Under the pieces are notes generated by a model. That model was not told the origin of the DNA. It was given only the letters and a program-made list of their open reading frames with translations, and made no database searches. The position numbers were made by a program, and so were the translations under genes. From Bedellia somnulentella (lineage: Eukaryota; Arthropoda; Insecta; Lepidoptera; Bedelliidae), in the NCBI GenBank assembly GCA_963576735.1, contig OY755177.1:13516001-13580000 (forward strand): a stretch of DNA of 64,000 nucleotides, given 5' to 3'. Below, in pieces: positions 9,379 through 21,330 of this stretch (positions within the stretch are counted from its first letter, which is position 1; each line of letters opens with the position of its first letter).

Positions 9379-10797
9379 ATCAAAAATACTTGAAGTTTAA
9401 AAAGAAAAAGTATTCAAAGGTAATAGTAATAAAAATCTACCATGGGTTAGGATACATTGTATTATTGATCATTAAAAATAAATTAAACTTTACATTATAG
9501 TAGAAATTGTATGCAGGACTAACCTTCTTTAAATATTCATACAGAAATCGATCCGCGGTCGTTTCATGAGGTGCTACTCAATGAAGGTCCCTTATAAAAT
9601 CAATTCTTAGTTGTTGCTCGATGGTTATATGCACGCGACTCCCGTTGATTGCAATAATCATCGCCATATTGCTATACATTTAAATATTTAAACTGTTTGC
9701 AGGCAGAATGCATCAAAGTGTGTAAAATTGTTGCTCCTTATAATATTTATCGACACTGGGAATAATGTTTTTATTACCAAAATTAAAATTAAAGTACGTT
9801 ATCGTTTGAGTCAATAACTTGGGTTCAGATAGAAAGGTGGATATGTGTCAAAATCCTCGATTAATAAACTACACACATGACTTTGGACAAAGCACGTAAG
9901 TTTAGACCCAGACGCAGATTCAGAATATGAGTCCATTATTTTCTATCTTGAACGCTTTGCTCCTTCCAGGTCTAGTAGATCTTTGTTTAGTTTCTAAGTT
10001 TTGGGTTTTTATCTCTTGTTTGCCAAGTTTAGGGGCGAAGACGCCTCTGAATTGCAAACGATTTAAGCATAAGTATATGATGTAAATCAGAACTTTAACT
10101 AAGGGGGAAGTTATCTGAATCTAAGCTTTAATTTTAAAGAGTTCTCCAGAGCTTTGGTATAAAAATATATAAGGTAAATAGTCATAGCCACAACAGCTCA
10201 AGTAAATCCCCAAAGTGAAGTTTTAGGATAAACTCAATATAACAGAACATATAAAATAACAGCATCAACTACGACAGTAGCTAGAACCTTTTACTCTTCA
10301 GACAGTTAGGTAACTCAGCATGTAACTTACGAGCCTTAAGATAAATAAGATAATACTCCGACTGTTGACTATGGAGGCAGTTTGAGGCTAATGATTATGA
10401 TTATATTTCCATAAAAACGAAGGTTAAAGTCAAGGCTTGAGAGTCATAGCCTCTTCAGCAAAATACTGGAAAAATACTGTGATGAAAAAAGTAGAAGGTC
10501 ATTTGCAAAATTATTGCCGCGTGTATACCAAAGCGATTGGAAATTATATTACGCCCTGGAATTCTAAAATGTTCACCTACGTTTGAACATGCGGCTAAAC
10601 TGAATATTTGAAGCGGACGTCGTGTCAAGGTTAGCGCTTTGTTTACAGAACAAGTACGTTGGAAATATGTCAAGATCTCGTTTTAATTTCTACGTATGAG
10701 TTTAATAAATAAGTTAGTCATTCGCTCATTCGTCAACATATATTTCTATTGGGAAAACAAATGTTACTGAATCTACTAACATAAATATATAGTCATA
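9379..10797. other. No gene or recognised repeat
   Basis: AT-rich. A minus-strand frame at 10455-10673 (72 codons) has no recognisable features. No similarity to the repeat families of the window. Confidence 0.45.
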
Positions 10798-10999
10798 CTA
10801 GTGGTCCGCCCCGGCTTCGCACGGATGGTGTTAAATACTGTTTACTGCTTACCCCCTACGATGTTAACTGTGATGATATATATCCTATGACTTTTTCCTT
10901 CTTCTAAGCTATCTCTCCAACAAGTTTCAGCCAGATTGGTTTATCTGTTCTCGAGTTATAAATAGTGTAACTAACACCACTTTCTTTTATATATATAGA
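10798..10999 (-). mobile_element. Helitron-like non-autonomous element, 202 bp
   Basis: On the minus strand it starts TCTATATATATAAAAGAAAG and ends in a GC-rich hairpin-like segment (GTGCGAAGCCGGGGCGG) followed by ACCACTAG, inserted between A and T. TC at the 5' end, CTAG at the 3' end with a GC-rich hairpin, and an AT target without duplication are Helitron hallmarks. No Rep/helicase coding capacity, so it would depend on another element. Confidence 0.6.
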
Positions 11000-11002
11000 T
11001 AT

Positions 11003-11052
11003 GCATATACTCATGCCATTAGAGGTAAGCAGACACTCTGTAAGTAACTATC
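11003..11052 (-). repeat. RTE-like LINE tail, degraded
   Basis: GCATATACTCATGCCATTAG followed by GTAAGCAGACACTC resembles the reverse complement of the LINE 3' end. It directly abuts the Helitron-like element. Confidence 0.4.
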
Positions 11053-11542
11053 TATCAACTATTATGTCTGTTAATAAAATCCAAAAAAGAAATGGTTGTT
11101 CACTTCTGGACAACGCCTTCTCCATACCTCAGTCATCTTAATGTATAAAGGATATCTTTGTTAAACAGTCGACATTCTTTGCCATTTCTGTATTTCTTTA
11201 TACCTCATAAAACGTTTATTCTGATATAAATACGTAATAGGGTAAGAGAAGGATGTTTCGGCCACAATAATAATGTCTGTATCGCATCACTGGAGTATGT
11301 ACGTGACTTGTACTACAAGTAGCCTCGACTACTATTTGTCAGGAAAATGCCACCCACATTATATTTTCGACATTTATTTATTTGCAGATTATCTGCGCCA
11401 ATAAAACGTTATTTTCATAGAGTTTTGAGATACACATACTATAACTTATTTCAGTTAAATGTATTTGATAGAAGGTTGATTGAATATCACTCTGAACGCA
11501 TGGTGACATAATACCTCATAGTGTTTAGAAAAATGACATCAG

Positions 11543-11750
11543 TGTAGTGTTGGCTTAGAATAGCACCACCCCATTACTTGCCACGGATGATGTAACAGGT
11601 ATTTGGGGTTCGGGGTTTTACAAGTATTTGCTGGGGCCATCGTCAATCTAACAATCTTTCTCCCACTAAACTTTGGCGGGTAATTTCAAAGTATTATGCT
11701 TTGGCTAACCTTTTTTTTTAATTTGAAAATGAATATATTTATATACGTAC
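11543..11750 (+). repeat. SINE-A, degraded
   Basis: 5' part clear (GTGTAGTGTTGGCTTAGAAT, then CACCACCCCATTACTTGCCA). The middle and 3' parts can be followed only loosely to GGCTAACC. Older insertion. Confidence 0.6.
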
Positions 11751-12376
11751 ATCAATTTGTCAAGAAAGTTTCGTGGGTAGTTTCATGGCTGGATGACATG
11801 AAACTATTAGACTATTAATTTTCTTCATATATCAGGCGAGTTACGTGCGGGTGCGGCTGAAGTATTGTTTTTAATTTGTTTGAAAGCATCCATACGCAAA
11901 GTGTATCGGTTTAATCATTTGATTTTATGGGTAAATTGATTGCTACCTTGTAACATTTAACCTATAAAAGTATTCATATACATATGTGTTTTATTGATTA
12001 AGGTTTAATAGGTTAAGGTACTGTAACGATTAGTTTGGTAGTTTATTTTGTGAATTGTATTTTATTTTATTAGGAATATTTAAATCGATTCACCTGATTA
12101 GGTACTTTTTGGCCCCAGCCCTAGCGACCATCAATGGTAAAAGCTGATGAAATCTGTCAACCTGTACAAGTTAAATTCTGCCTTTATCAATCTATCCAAT
12201 TTAGGCTCGAGGCAGTTGCTATGAACATATATGAGCCATAGAAGATACAGGAGAAATAAAAAATAAACAAGTAGAGAACACAAAAAATATGTGATATACC
12301 TATCCTTGTTGTCACTGTCTTCCCATTACTTCAAATACTTATTCACAATCACAATTGACTATCATGAACCTATTCC
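11751..12376. other. No gene seen
   Basis: AT-rich; no similarity found to the window's repeats. Confidence 0.4.
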
Positions 12377-12597
12377 GTGTAGTGCCAGCATAGAATGTGT
12401 GTCTATGGGTGTCGTAAGAGGCGACTAAGGGTATGGGGCATTTTTTAGGTGGTTTTTGGGCGATGTGGTTGGAGACCCATCATCAGTGATAGTTTATTTC
12501 TATCATCTTGTCCCCTATCAACTTCCAAATCTGGCGGAGGAGTTTTTAGCTCTAAAGCTACCCCTTTATAGGATTTATGGCCGTTAGGATTTATGTA
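12377..12597 (+). mobile_element. SINE-A, S2, small internal deletions
   Basis: Plus-strand copy with GGGTGTCGTAAGAGGCGACT, GGGCGATGTGGTTGGAGACC, ATCTTGTCCCCTATCAACTT and AGCTCTAAAGCTACCCC. The ACTACCCCTTTC segment near the 5' end is missing. Confidence 0.8.
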
Positions 12598-12864
12598 TTA
12601 TATACTATCATGAAATAAGAAAACAGTCGTAAATGCCAACTTAATTATTAAGCTATAAAGTATGATTCGACTTGTTTATAAGTCACATTGTCCTGGGTAA
12701 AATAATTGCTTTATTTCAAGAGCGTCTAGGACTTTTGTAGGTCATCCTGCGTTTATTGTGAAATTGCACAATTATTGCTAGAAAATACTTTTACTTATTC
12801 TGATTTTTGTATCACTTACAACATAAATCACAAATACAACCAAACCGAAAAATGGTTTATTTGA

Positions 12865-13045
12865 ATTTAAGAATAAAAATTCCATACCCCGAAGGACAAA
12901 GGGCAGAAAATAGTTTATGTTGGGGCATCGGATATGAATTTCGAACCGCATCACCAACAATCACTAAAACTGGGTCCTTAGTTACCCTGTACGACATATT
13001 AGAAGAGATGGAGTAGTGAAATTATATACTGAAACTAAACTGATA
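12865..13045 (-). repeat. SINE-A, very degraded
   Basis: Only the block CGAACCGCATCACC and, about 80 bp on, GAGATGGAGTAGTGAAATTA sit in the order and spacing of a minus-strand SINE-A. The frame at 12807-13016 crosses this and is not a gene. Confidence 0.3.
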
Positions 13046-16034
13046 GATAAAAAGCATTTGCGTGTTTACTACGAAATTATATCCCTTTTTAACTTTACGA
13101 TGTTAGTCTATCGGAATCTATGAAGCCTTTCAGGTACGATTTTGTAACAAATATAGCGATTTAAGCTGTTTACTACATTGAGAACAGTGGCTGTGTCTGC
13201 CTAACGTGGTTCTATATTGTATGAGCGCTCGGGGTTACCAGCCTCCCCGGCGGGAGGATCCCTCCCACTCGTTTTACGTGATTGAATGGGAAATTGTTTA
13301 AAGGGAGTTTTTTTGCGCTCTTAACGTGATTATAATATGATCATTTTAAATATGTTATTTATCCCGCCTCTCTATGGTTTTTAAATACTTGTAAAGGTAT
13401 GTTTTTCATATATATTTTTTCAAAGTATAGTGAATTTATGTTTATTGAGAATAATCATGGGAACGTAAACAATGGTAAAGCAATGTCAATTGATGACAAA
13501 ATAAAATTAATATTCTTTGTCAGTTTTTTAGGATTTGAGGCATGAATACCTTCCATTTATAAAGACTATTTATACAAAACATTAGAAATGTTTCAAAGTT
13601 ACTTGTATTTAATTAAAAATAATATCCGAGGCGTTGTTTCCAGACAATAACTGGCCCAGCCGACTTGAGATAGCTTGTTACATAATTTTCTGCCGGCTCC
13701 CTTAGGAATGGGAAAATAAGGAGAAGACTTGACGCCGCGCCGCCGGTAGTGTGAGAGAGTATATTATACCCATTTTCTGGGTCGTCCTTCCTACAAATAC
13801 GTTTTACGTGGAAGAAAACCCGGCTTTAGCGTACGACCGATATTAATCCTTATTTTCAAACTGTTACACTTGAGAATCGGAAACTCCCCGTTCCGGCCCG
13901 GTAAAAGGTACTTATTTGATTAGGGTGTCAGGCGTATCACCGCGAGGGTGTGTGAGTACAAAGGCCGAGGTTTTAGATCAAATTTGTGTATTCCTATTTC
14001 CACAATGCGCGCCTTTTCGGCTGCCGTATTTATTGATACTTTCACCGAAAATAGACTGTTTTTACAACTGATATAGAAGTTTGTTCTTTTGTTAGATTTC
14101 GATATAATTCTGTAAGTCTCTTTGACTTTTGTTTGGCTTCAAATAAATCATCGTTATAAAAGTTTTACTAGTACAAAGAGATCTATTTGAGATTGACTCG
14201 ATATTGAGATGGTGAATAGGGAGAATGTTCAGCACAATGTCGCCGGGAAACATCCATTTCAGTCTATATGCAAACTAACTGTGTCTGGTCAATATGAAAA
14301 TTAAAAAAGGAATAGAAACGAATTGCCAACGGTCGATATCCCGTCGAGCATGCAGACATTTTTTTATAGTAAATAGACTACGCTTCGACGGAGGGTGGAA
14401 CTTTTAACTTGTATGAGATTTCATGTAAAACTGTTATAGAAGAAAAGAATAAAGAAGCAAAATTTTTCCCAATTTAGTAGAGATTTATAGCTAATATCAA
14501 ACCACTATTACTAAATTATTATAATTTATCGCGTGTGTTATTAGTACCACAGAAAACATAATGCAGGGTAAATAAAACAATGTATAAATGAAATACACCA
14601 CTTACATAGATATGACCTGAATCCAGAAGGATACTGGATTGTTACTATTTCTCACTTACATCACGTAACATATTGCGACCTACTTACAGCTGCATTGCAA
14701 TTTATGATATATATGGCTAATACAAGCAACAAAAAAGCGATGACAATGTAGACAACAAAAATACCTGTGGTTGTAGATTATGCTACATATATTGCTCTTT
14801 TCATATAATGACATCATGACAGTTAATATTTTAAACAATGCAAATTGTTTTTAAAATACGTAATGCTAATCAAAAGTTATCATGCTTGCGAGGAGACAGT
14901 AAAAAGTAAGCTTATCGGGGATACTTATACTGCTATAAAAAAATAATTTGCAACTAGAACTTCTCCACCGAAGTTATTGAAATTCACTCAATATTATAAA
15001 TCTTTATAATACACAGTGACTTCATATATTTGTCCAAATATCAAATAAAACACCATCTCATCTCATAACAAAACAATATCCGTAAATATTATTCATTAAA
15101 ACCGCCCTAAACAAAGCCATATCCATCTACAAATTGAGCCGAAAACGTGAAGTAATTATTTAAACCGTCATATAAATTATTGCTCGAACTTTTCACGCCC
15201 CGGTCTTTGCGCTAGTGTGTGTAAACACTGCATACATACACAGTTTGTAGCTGTGCTAGTGTGACTGTTCTGTAGCCACGCTTAACGCACCGCGGAGACT
15301 GAAAATGGTTCCATCATTTCATTCTTCTATCCTTTTTCAGCATTGTGTAACTTTTACGTCCTTGCAGTATATGGTATTTCCAGATAAAATTTATGATATT
15401 TTTTAGGTTTCATTTTACAATTAATTGATAAACCTTTGTTCTTATAAGGCGTTGTTAGTTCCTTTTGTGTTTTAACAATTTAATGTACTGTACCAAATGA
15501 AACACTCTGTTAAGTTTGCATATACTACCAAGGGTAAGTAGCAGTTTGAAACATATTTAGCTTTGCTCCCTTCACTACGGTTAATCTGTCCCGTTTCCTC
15601 CCGTGTCAAGTGCATAGAGACTTTTTGGGTCGTGAAGTGGTATGAGATAGTGGGGGTGAGGCAGGGGTGGGGGGAACACCCTTCCTAGTGATGAAATATT
15701 GTACACGTGGTCTGATTTTGAATGACAACGTTTTCCTCGAGAAGATGCCGACACCTCTGTCTTTTTAGCCACATTGTTGGTGAAAAGAAGAGTTTCCGCT
15801 CTCCATAAGGGATGTTTTAACGGCAAATTGGCTGAATTTCATCTTATTTCAAAATGTAAATTTTATCGCCCCTAAAAGTCATTATTTATAGATTGTCTGA
15901 AACCTTGGGTTTATTTCGCCTTGTAAAAGACTGTCCTTAAAGTAATTACCTTTTAGGAAAGCGAGCTCTATAATTTTCTGACTTATTTATTTAGGTAATT
16001 AGTTTTTTTTAAGTCATGAAATTAAAAATTTAAC
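13046..16034. other. 3-kb stretch without recognised gene or repeat
   Basis: Mixed composition. Local GC-richer patches lie at 13220-13265 (CCTCCCCGGCGGGAGG, a near palindrome) and 13680-13760. A purine-rich tract at 15649-15677 has three long G runs. Frame 15581-15826 (minus, 81 codons) shows no known domain. This is the longest part of the window free of SINE-A, so it may be single-copy host DNA. Confidence 0.4.
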
Positions 16035-16048
16035 ACATTTTAAAATCA

Positions 16049-16386
16049 GAATGTTTTTGTTCATGAAAACCTCATGTGGGGATTATTACTAATAAATGAA
16101 GTATAAATAATCTATATTAAAATTTAAAAATTATGTGATAGTTAGGCGTTCTCAACATTTGCATTCTATCTGAAAAGTTAGTCAAGTGGCCTTCCGAATT
16201 TATGAAAAATTCGGAGGTAGGGAACGGAAACACTACTTAAAAGAAACAAAGGATAGAAGAATTTCGCACTGGCCGCCATTGACACGGTAGCTCAATTGGC
16301 AGAGCGACGGGGGCGTATACCCGAGGTCGCGGGTTCGACCCGCCTGTGTTGAGATTTTTCTTTCCTTTATTTATCCTTTATTTATT
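16049..16386 (+). mobile_element. tRNA-like fold-back element, copy A
   Basis: Flanked by a 14-bp TSD, ACATTTTAAAATCA, at 16035-16048 and 16387-16400. It starts with the head motif TGTTTTTGTTCATGAAAAC and CCTCATGTGGGGATTATTAC. A unique ~150-bp stretch follows, then a tRNA-like core (16282-16352; A-box-like GGTAGCTCAATTGGCAGAG, B box GGTTCGACCC). It ends in TTTTTCTTTCCTTTATTTAT. Segments beside the core form imperfect inverted repeats. The long AT-rich TSD points to target-primed reverse transcription rather than cut-and-paste transposition. Confidence 0.75.
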
Positions 16387-16400
16387 ACATTTTAAAATCA

Positions 16401-16743
16401 ATTAAACCTTTACCAACTTTATATCTTACAAAAGCTATTGCGTTATACAACTTTTAATAATGATAGAATATTGTCCACATGGACATCACGTAATTGCATT
16501 TCGTACCACGTGATAGGTCACGGTCGCAAACTGTTTTTTGTATCGGTATGGATGGATGGAAAAGATGGATTTAATTTTGTGTGTAAATACCTCGTTATAT
16601 TATGATAGATGGTTCATCTTTAATATGTTTTATATACTTCACGTTTACTAAACGTATTAAGTGATCATTGTGTGAGGTTATAACAAGTAGAATCAATTTA
16701 TATTTAAGTTTGGTATTGGTACTTTTTTATTTTTTTATATCAT
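16401..16743. other. No gene seen
   Basis: AT-rich; a short GGAT repeat lies near 16549. Nothing else recognisable. Confidence 0.4.
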
Positions 16744-16748
16744 TGCAT

Positions 16749-17000
16749 TAAATAAATAAATAAAATAAATAAAAAGATTTTATTTGTCTTTTTACACATA
16801 CAACAAAAATATATATACAATAATACAGTGAAAAGAAGTTAAAAAAGAAGAACTAATTAAATAACAATTAAAAAAAAAGACTAAATGGTTACGAGCTCAA
16901 TCTAACCACTTAAAGCGGATAGCTCCGGTTTTCAGCTCTAACCAATACTTATAACTAAATAAAACTTAAAAACTAACCTAGAACTAAACCCACAAAAAAA
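16749..17000 (-). repeat. Probable LINE 3' end with (TTTA)n tail
   Basis: The run AAATAAATAAATAAA (16749-16776), followed by AAAGATTTTATTTGTC, looks like the reverse complement of a LINE tail and its 3' UTR. No coding part is recognisable, so the family is open; the inner boundary is approximate. Confidence 0.35.
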
Positions 17001-17120
17001 CATACAAACGTACAAATCTACATATTCTTAGCCAATAGCATTACTTGACCTACGAAAATATAAATGACACAATATTATAAAACTGGTGGTTTTACTATCA
17101 AGAATATTACTTCTTTAAGC

Positions 17121-17635
17121 ACATAAAATAATACGTAAGTAAATAAATCCTATTGTTTTTTTTTGGATAGGATTTCCCCTAATTTATGTTATACCGCAGC
17201 TTCGGAACACTTTAATCTGTTTCAAGTGTATCGCTGGAGATGGGTGCTCCATTTCTACTCACTTCTTATTTTCACCTTTCCAATAACGATATAACAATCA
17301 TCTCAAAGGAATATCCACTGAAAAATCAAAGCCTTTAAGTCCAACATTGAGTAAATCTCTAATCTTGTTGTCGGATTTGTTGGCGAACGAATCGACTGAT
17401 TAATTCAGTCTTTTCCTCAGAGGAGATTTATTGGTTTTACCGTACGCAAAACTGCGGGTAGGTGGAAAAAATCTCTATCGAAAATTGAATAGAAAATCCA
17501 TTTCGGGAGGCGGCTGTAGAGCGGATGTGATCTGTTGAAATGGCGTTACTTCTCTTTCACGCCAATTTTCCCTTTATTTACAACAGAAAAAATATATTTT
17601 ATTTAACAAACGATTTAAGATGCCAAATCTAGAAC
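17121..17635. other. No gene seen
   Basis: AT-rich; no recognisable coding or repeat feature. Confidence 0.4.
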
Positions 17636-17637
17636 GT

Positions 17638-17705
17638 ACATACATACATACATACATATTCTCACGCCGTTAGTTCCCATTGGGGTAGGCAGAGACTATC
17701 GATCG
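17638..17705 (-). repeat. RTE-like LINE, short 3' fragment
   Basis: Reverse complement of the last ~65 bp of the LINE: tail (CATA)n, then CTCACGCCGTTAGTTCCCAT and GGGGTAGGCAGAGACTATCG. AACGTAC occurs on both sides (17634-17640 and near 17709) and is a probable TSD. Confidence 0.8.
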
Positions 17706-17715
17706 CCAACGTACC

Positions 17716-18486
17716 ATTGTTTTTAATAATTGATTCCTTTAACGATATAATTTTAACTTAAATTGACTTCTACATATTTCAATGACGATCATTGATAGAA
17801 AAATGTTTTCATGTAAAATTGGTCACAACATTTGTAAATGTGATTTTGTAACATTTACACTATTCATCACAATATCCAATAAATAATCCAAGCTACAAGG
17901 TGACCTTTCGGTATTACGACTGCCGTTTTAATAATAGAAAAAAAACCTGCTTACCTCATATTAAGGTTTCTTTTTGTTTGGCTTCAGATTTCAGGTCGGT
18001 AAATATGTACGTTTGAGGACGAATTCTCCCTGCCTGAGGGTGTTTTTATTTTCGTTTATCTCCCTTCTCGATAGACATACGTAGCACATTCCAGAATATA
18101 TTTCCTATCACTTCTTATTCCTTGGGCGAACTCCAAAACAAATCTTTTTCGAAACACCTTAGGGCACTACAGCGTTCAGACTAGTTTGGACTTTATTCCT
18201 TTATCATTATATAAATATAACATTTCCTATTTATAAAAAAAGCCAGGTATTTAATATAGGTACCAAAGATAGCAAATACAAAAAAAAGTTACGGAAAACT
18301 AAGTTGGTTTGCTTTGATTGATCAAAACAGTCTATTTGGCTTTATATTGCCAAACATGAAGACTTGCAAGACATTACAGTTCCGTCTATTATTTTGTTAT
18401 AACGCTCCAAATATCTGTAGAAAATGAAAGTTTTTGATCACACGGTTTTATAATTCATTAAGAGGAAGCATCTAAGTACACGACTC
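17716..18486. other. No gene seen
   Basis: AT-rich; nothing recognisable. Confidence 0.4.
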
Positions 18487-18487
18487 A

Positions 18488-18555
18488 GAAAATGAACCCA
18501 TCCCTCGCTGTATGACAAGCTCCCCACTGAGCTATCACGGTTGCCGTTCGACACA
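18488..18555 (-). repeat. tRNA-like SINE head (SINE-B type)
   Basis: On the minus strand GCAACCGTGATAGCTCAGTG is an A-box-like segment of the kind that opens SINE-B copies at 20286 and 54898. The rest of the element is absent or unrecognisable. Confidence 0.5.
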
Positions 18556-18621
18556 ACAACCTCCGTAAGAAAAAGGGTGGATCTATTTATCGCCAAATTT
18601 ATACTGCCTAAAATCAAACCT

Positions 18622-18870
18622 ATACATACATACATACATATACTCACGGCTATATTTCCCTAGAAGGGGTAGCCAGAGCTAAGAAATTATAAATTCCTCA
18701 GCCACTTTTGGAAGTTGAGTGGGGAAAAGATGGTAAAAATAAAGGTTTTTGGTGATGGGTCTCCAACCGCATCGCCCAAAAATCCAATAAAAAGCCCCAA
18801 TACCCTTAGTCGCCTCTTACGACACCCGTGGGTAGAAAGGGGTAGCGACATTCTAAGCCGGCACTACGCG
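18622..18870 (-). mobile_element. SINE-A, chimera of S1 and S2
   Basis: On the minus strand the 3' two thirds carry S1 sequence (CCCCACTCAACTTCC, GGAATTTATAATTTC, CCTTCTAGGG). The 5' third carries S2 sequence (GCCGGCTTAGAATGTC, CCACGGGTGTCGTAAGAGG, ACTAAGGGTATTGGGG). Template switching or recombination between subfamilies would produce this. Confidence 0.8.
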
Positions 18871-20285
18871 GCACTATACTCGTACCACTTTATTTTTTAT
18901 AATGGTACTAAAACTAATTAATAACAGTTATTACTACAAGTTGGTTCCGAAAAGCATTATTTCATAAAAATATTTAGTGGTCAAAATATAATTTCATGTA
19001 ATTTTAGTAAATACTTAATTAGAACCAATGGCTTATTCAACAGTTTTATCCAAAGGTCATTGAGTATTATTACGTTAAAAAAATGCCATACTTCTGTGAA
19101 ATAAGACCTATAATCTATTATTTTCATAGCAACTCGCAAAAGAAACTGAAAATGTTAAATGTAGTATCGCGTGACTTCAGATATTAGAACTCACATATAG
19201 GTCTCACAGTACAGTCAGCATCACGTCAAAAATACCAACACTAGCAAACTAGGCTCAAATTTAGTGTTCATAATTGAACTTGCGACAGCAAAACTGCTTT
19301 GATTAGCTTGAGTCAGACTGTACAAACTAAATTGTATTATTGATGAAACAATACACTAGTAAATTGGGATGACGTGGTATATTCTACGGAAACTAAAACA
19401 TACATTTTAGGTTTACTTAATAATTTCAGTATAATATCTAAAGAAAATGTGACCTTATCGCATAATCTTGAGAAGTAATAAGGTATTTTATACAAATGAC
19501 AGAAGTTTTTTTATATATTTCATATTATAGAACTCTATTTATATTATCAAATTTGCACATATCGACCAATCAAAGCTTCGCGCGCAGTTGATACCGAACT
19601 AATAGAATGAGGACTAACTCAACTAGACTATGAGGGTCAGTCGGTTCAACTAAATTAATAGAACTATAAATATGGCATAGGTCACGAGAATCCGCAAGAA
19701 GTAATGAACTAGCTAAGAACGATCCTCACACTGACCAAGAGAGGACCAAGTCTAGGGTACGGCGGTAATTTTCATTCCAAATTAGAATGTTAATCTTCTC
19801 ATTAGAGTGTGGATATATTTCGAAACCCAGAACTCGACCATGAACCCGATTTAGAAAATTACTGCTAACAGGATAAAGGTCCGAAATATAGCTGAATTAT
19901 CACTAGTGATTTCACATTTCAGATTCAACATTTCACTTAAAATAGTTAACCATACAAACAAAACTTGTACAAAACATCACGTTGTACTGTTACAATCACT
20001 TTGCATACGAAGTGAGTGGGAATGAGATATTTACGTAGATCAATCACTGACTAAAATGGCAACGAAATATGGCATTGTCCGAAGATTTCTCACATCGGTC
20101 CATACATTACAAATACCTTTCACATGCTGTGTTACAATTCCCGCTTTCGGTGAGGCTTTGGCATTTTATTTGAATGCTTGTGATTCGTGTGCGCTCATTA
20201 TGTAAGCTTTTGCAATCTTGTTTTTTAGCCAAACACTTTACGACATGTCATGGTTCTGGTGGCGAAAAAAAAACTGAAGTATCTA
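18871..20285. other. No gene seen
   Basis: AT-rich stretch with no recognised repeat and no frame with protein features. Confidence 0.45.
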
Positions 20286-20386
20286 TAATTGCAACCGTGA
20301 TAGCTCAGTGAGGAAAAAGTCTACCCGTCATGGAGAGAGGCATTGGCTCAATTCTTGATTAGATCCTAGACCTATGTTAAATATAT
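20286..20386 (+). repeat. SINE-B head, split by SINE-A
   Basis: Opens with the tRNA-like motif CAACCGTGATAGCTCAGTG. It continues at 20650 after the inserted SINE-A. Confidence 0.6.
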
Positions 20387-20399
20387 TATATAAAATTAT
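20387..20399. repeat. TSD of the nested SINE-A, left
   Basis: TATATAAAATTAT, repeated exactly at 20650-20662. Confidence 0.8.
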
Positions 20400-20649
20400 A
20401 CATACATATACTCACGGCTATAAAACCCCAGAAGGGGTAGCCAGAGCTAAGGAATTAGAAATCCCTCAGCCCCTTTTGGAAGTTGCGTGGGGAAAAGGTG
20501 GTAAAAATAAAGGTTGTTGGTGATGGGTCTCCAACCGCATCGCCCAAAAATCCCTTAAAAGCCCCAATACCGTTAGTCGCCTCTTACGTACACCCACCGG
20601 AAGAAATGGGGTAGTGCTATTCTAAGCCGACACTACACAGCTACACAGC
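20400..20649 (-). mobile_element. SINE-A, S1, full-length, nested in SINE-B
   Basis: Minus-strand copy with a 13-bp TSD. The 5' end is unusual: the terminal octamer GCTGTGTA is present twice in tandem (reading GCTGTGTAGCTGTGTAGTGT). This shows that GCTGTGTAGTG is the true 5' end of the family and suggests a slip while reverse transcription was finishing. Confidence 0.88.
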
Positions 20650-20888
20650 TATATAAAATTATCATTGTTGCTAACTATGGAGGAAAAGATTGTGAGAAGC
20701 AAACACGGCTAAATTGAATTTAGTCATGTGTAATTATATAAATCAGTGTTAGATTTGCCCCTTATCACGTAAATAAACTGTCCGAGCATAACGTGGGTAC
20801 TCTGAATACCAGGTGATAATCATGTGACGGGATGTTCAGAACTGTTAGTACCTCCCACCTCCCACCCTCTTTATGATATACGGCGTAT
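20650..20888 (+). repeat. SINE-B body, second part of split copy
   Basis: Carries the SINE-B blocks TTGCTAACTATGGAGGAAAA, TAGTCATGTG, TATCACGTAAATAAACTGTC, GTGGGTACTCTGAATACCAG and GTTCAGAACTGTTAGTACCT. It ends with a degraded GGCGT tail. More diverged than the neighbouring copy at 20938. Confidence 0.7.
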
Positions 20889-20937
20889 ACAGTTACAGTA
20901 TACAGTTTTAGTTGTAAAACACATAGTTAAAATAACA

Positions 20938-21330
20938 AACGACATGATAGTCCAGTGGGTAGAACACCCGCCCGAAAACAGAAGGGCGTGAGTTCCAATC
21001 CTGGGTCGGGCCTACACCAATTTGTCTTTTCTAAAGTCATATGTGTGGTTAATTTATCATGGTTGTTAACGGTGAGGGAAAACATCGTGAGGAAACCCAC
21101 ATGGCTGAGTTGTACTTAGTCATGTGACAGTGTATTCGTACAAAACGGCGATAGGCCTGCCCACTATCACGTGAGTACACTGTCTAAGCAAAACTTGGGT
21201 ACCTTTCTCTGGACACTAGATGGCGCTGCCATGTGAGTTCAGAAGTATTGGTACCTCTGCCAACCCCTTTCGGGGATAAACGGCGTGAACGTTTATGTTA
21301 TGTTTATGTTTATAGTTAAAATAATAAATG
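20938..21330 (+). mobile_element. SINE-B, full-length, tRNA-derived
   Basis: Best copy of this family. The tRNA-like head at about 20943-21012 has A-box-like GATAGTCCAGTGGGTAGAAC and B-box-like GAGTTCCAATCC. The body includes GTTAACGGTGAGGGAAAAC, GGCGATAGGCCTGCCCACTA, ACGTGAGTACACTGTCTAAG and GATGGCGCTGCCATGTGAG. The 3' end is CTCTGCCAACCCC, then CGGCGTGAACGTTTATG with a short TTATG repeat. Pol III transcription from the head would be expected. The LINE partner that moves it is not identifiable here. Confidence 0.8.

Noticed and set aside
16282..16352. tRNA gene (also 23980-24053 and 44272-44345)
   Set aside because: A- and B-box-like motifs are present, but each unit sits inside a repeated fold-back element with TSDs, the cloverleaf is imperfect, and the 3' side runs into the element's own TTTTTCTTTCC tail.
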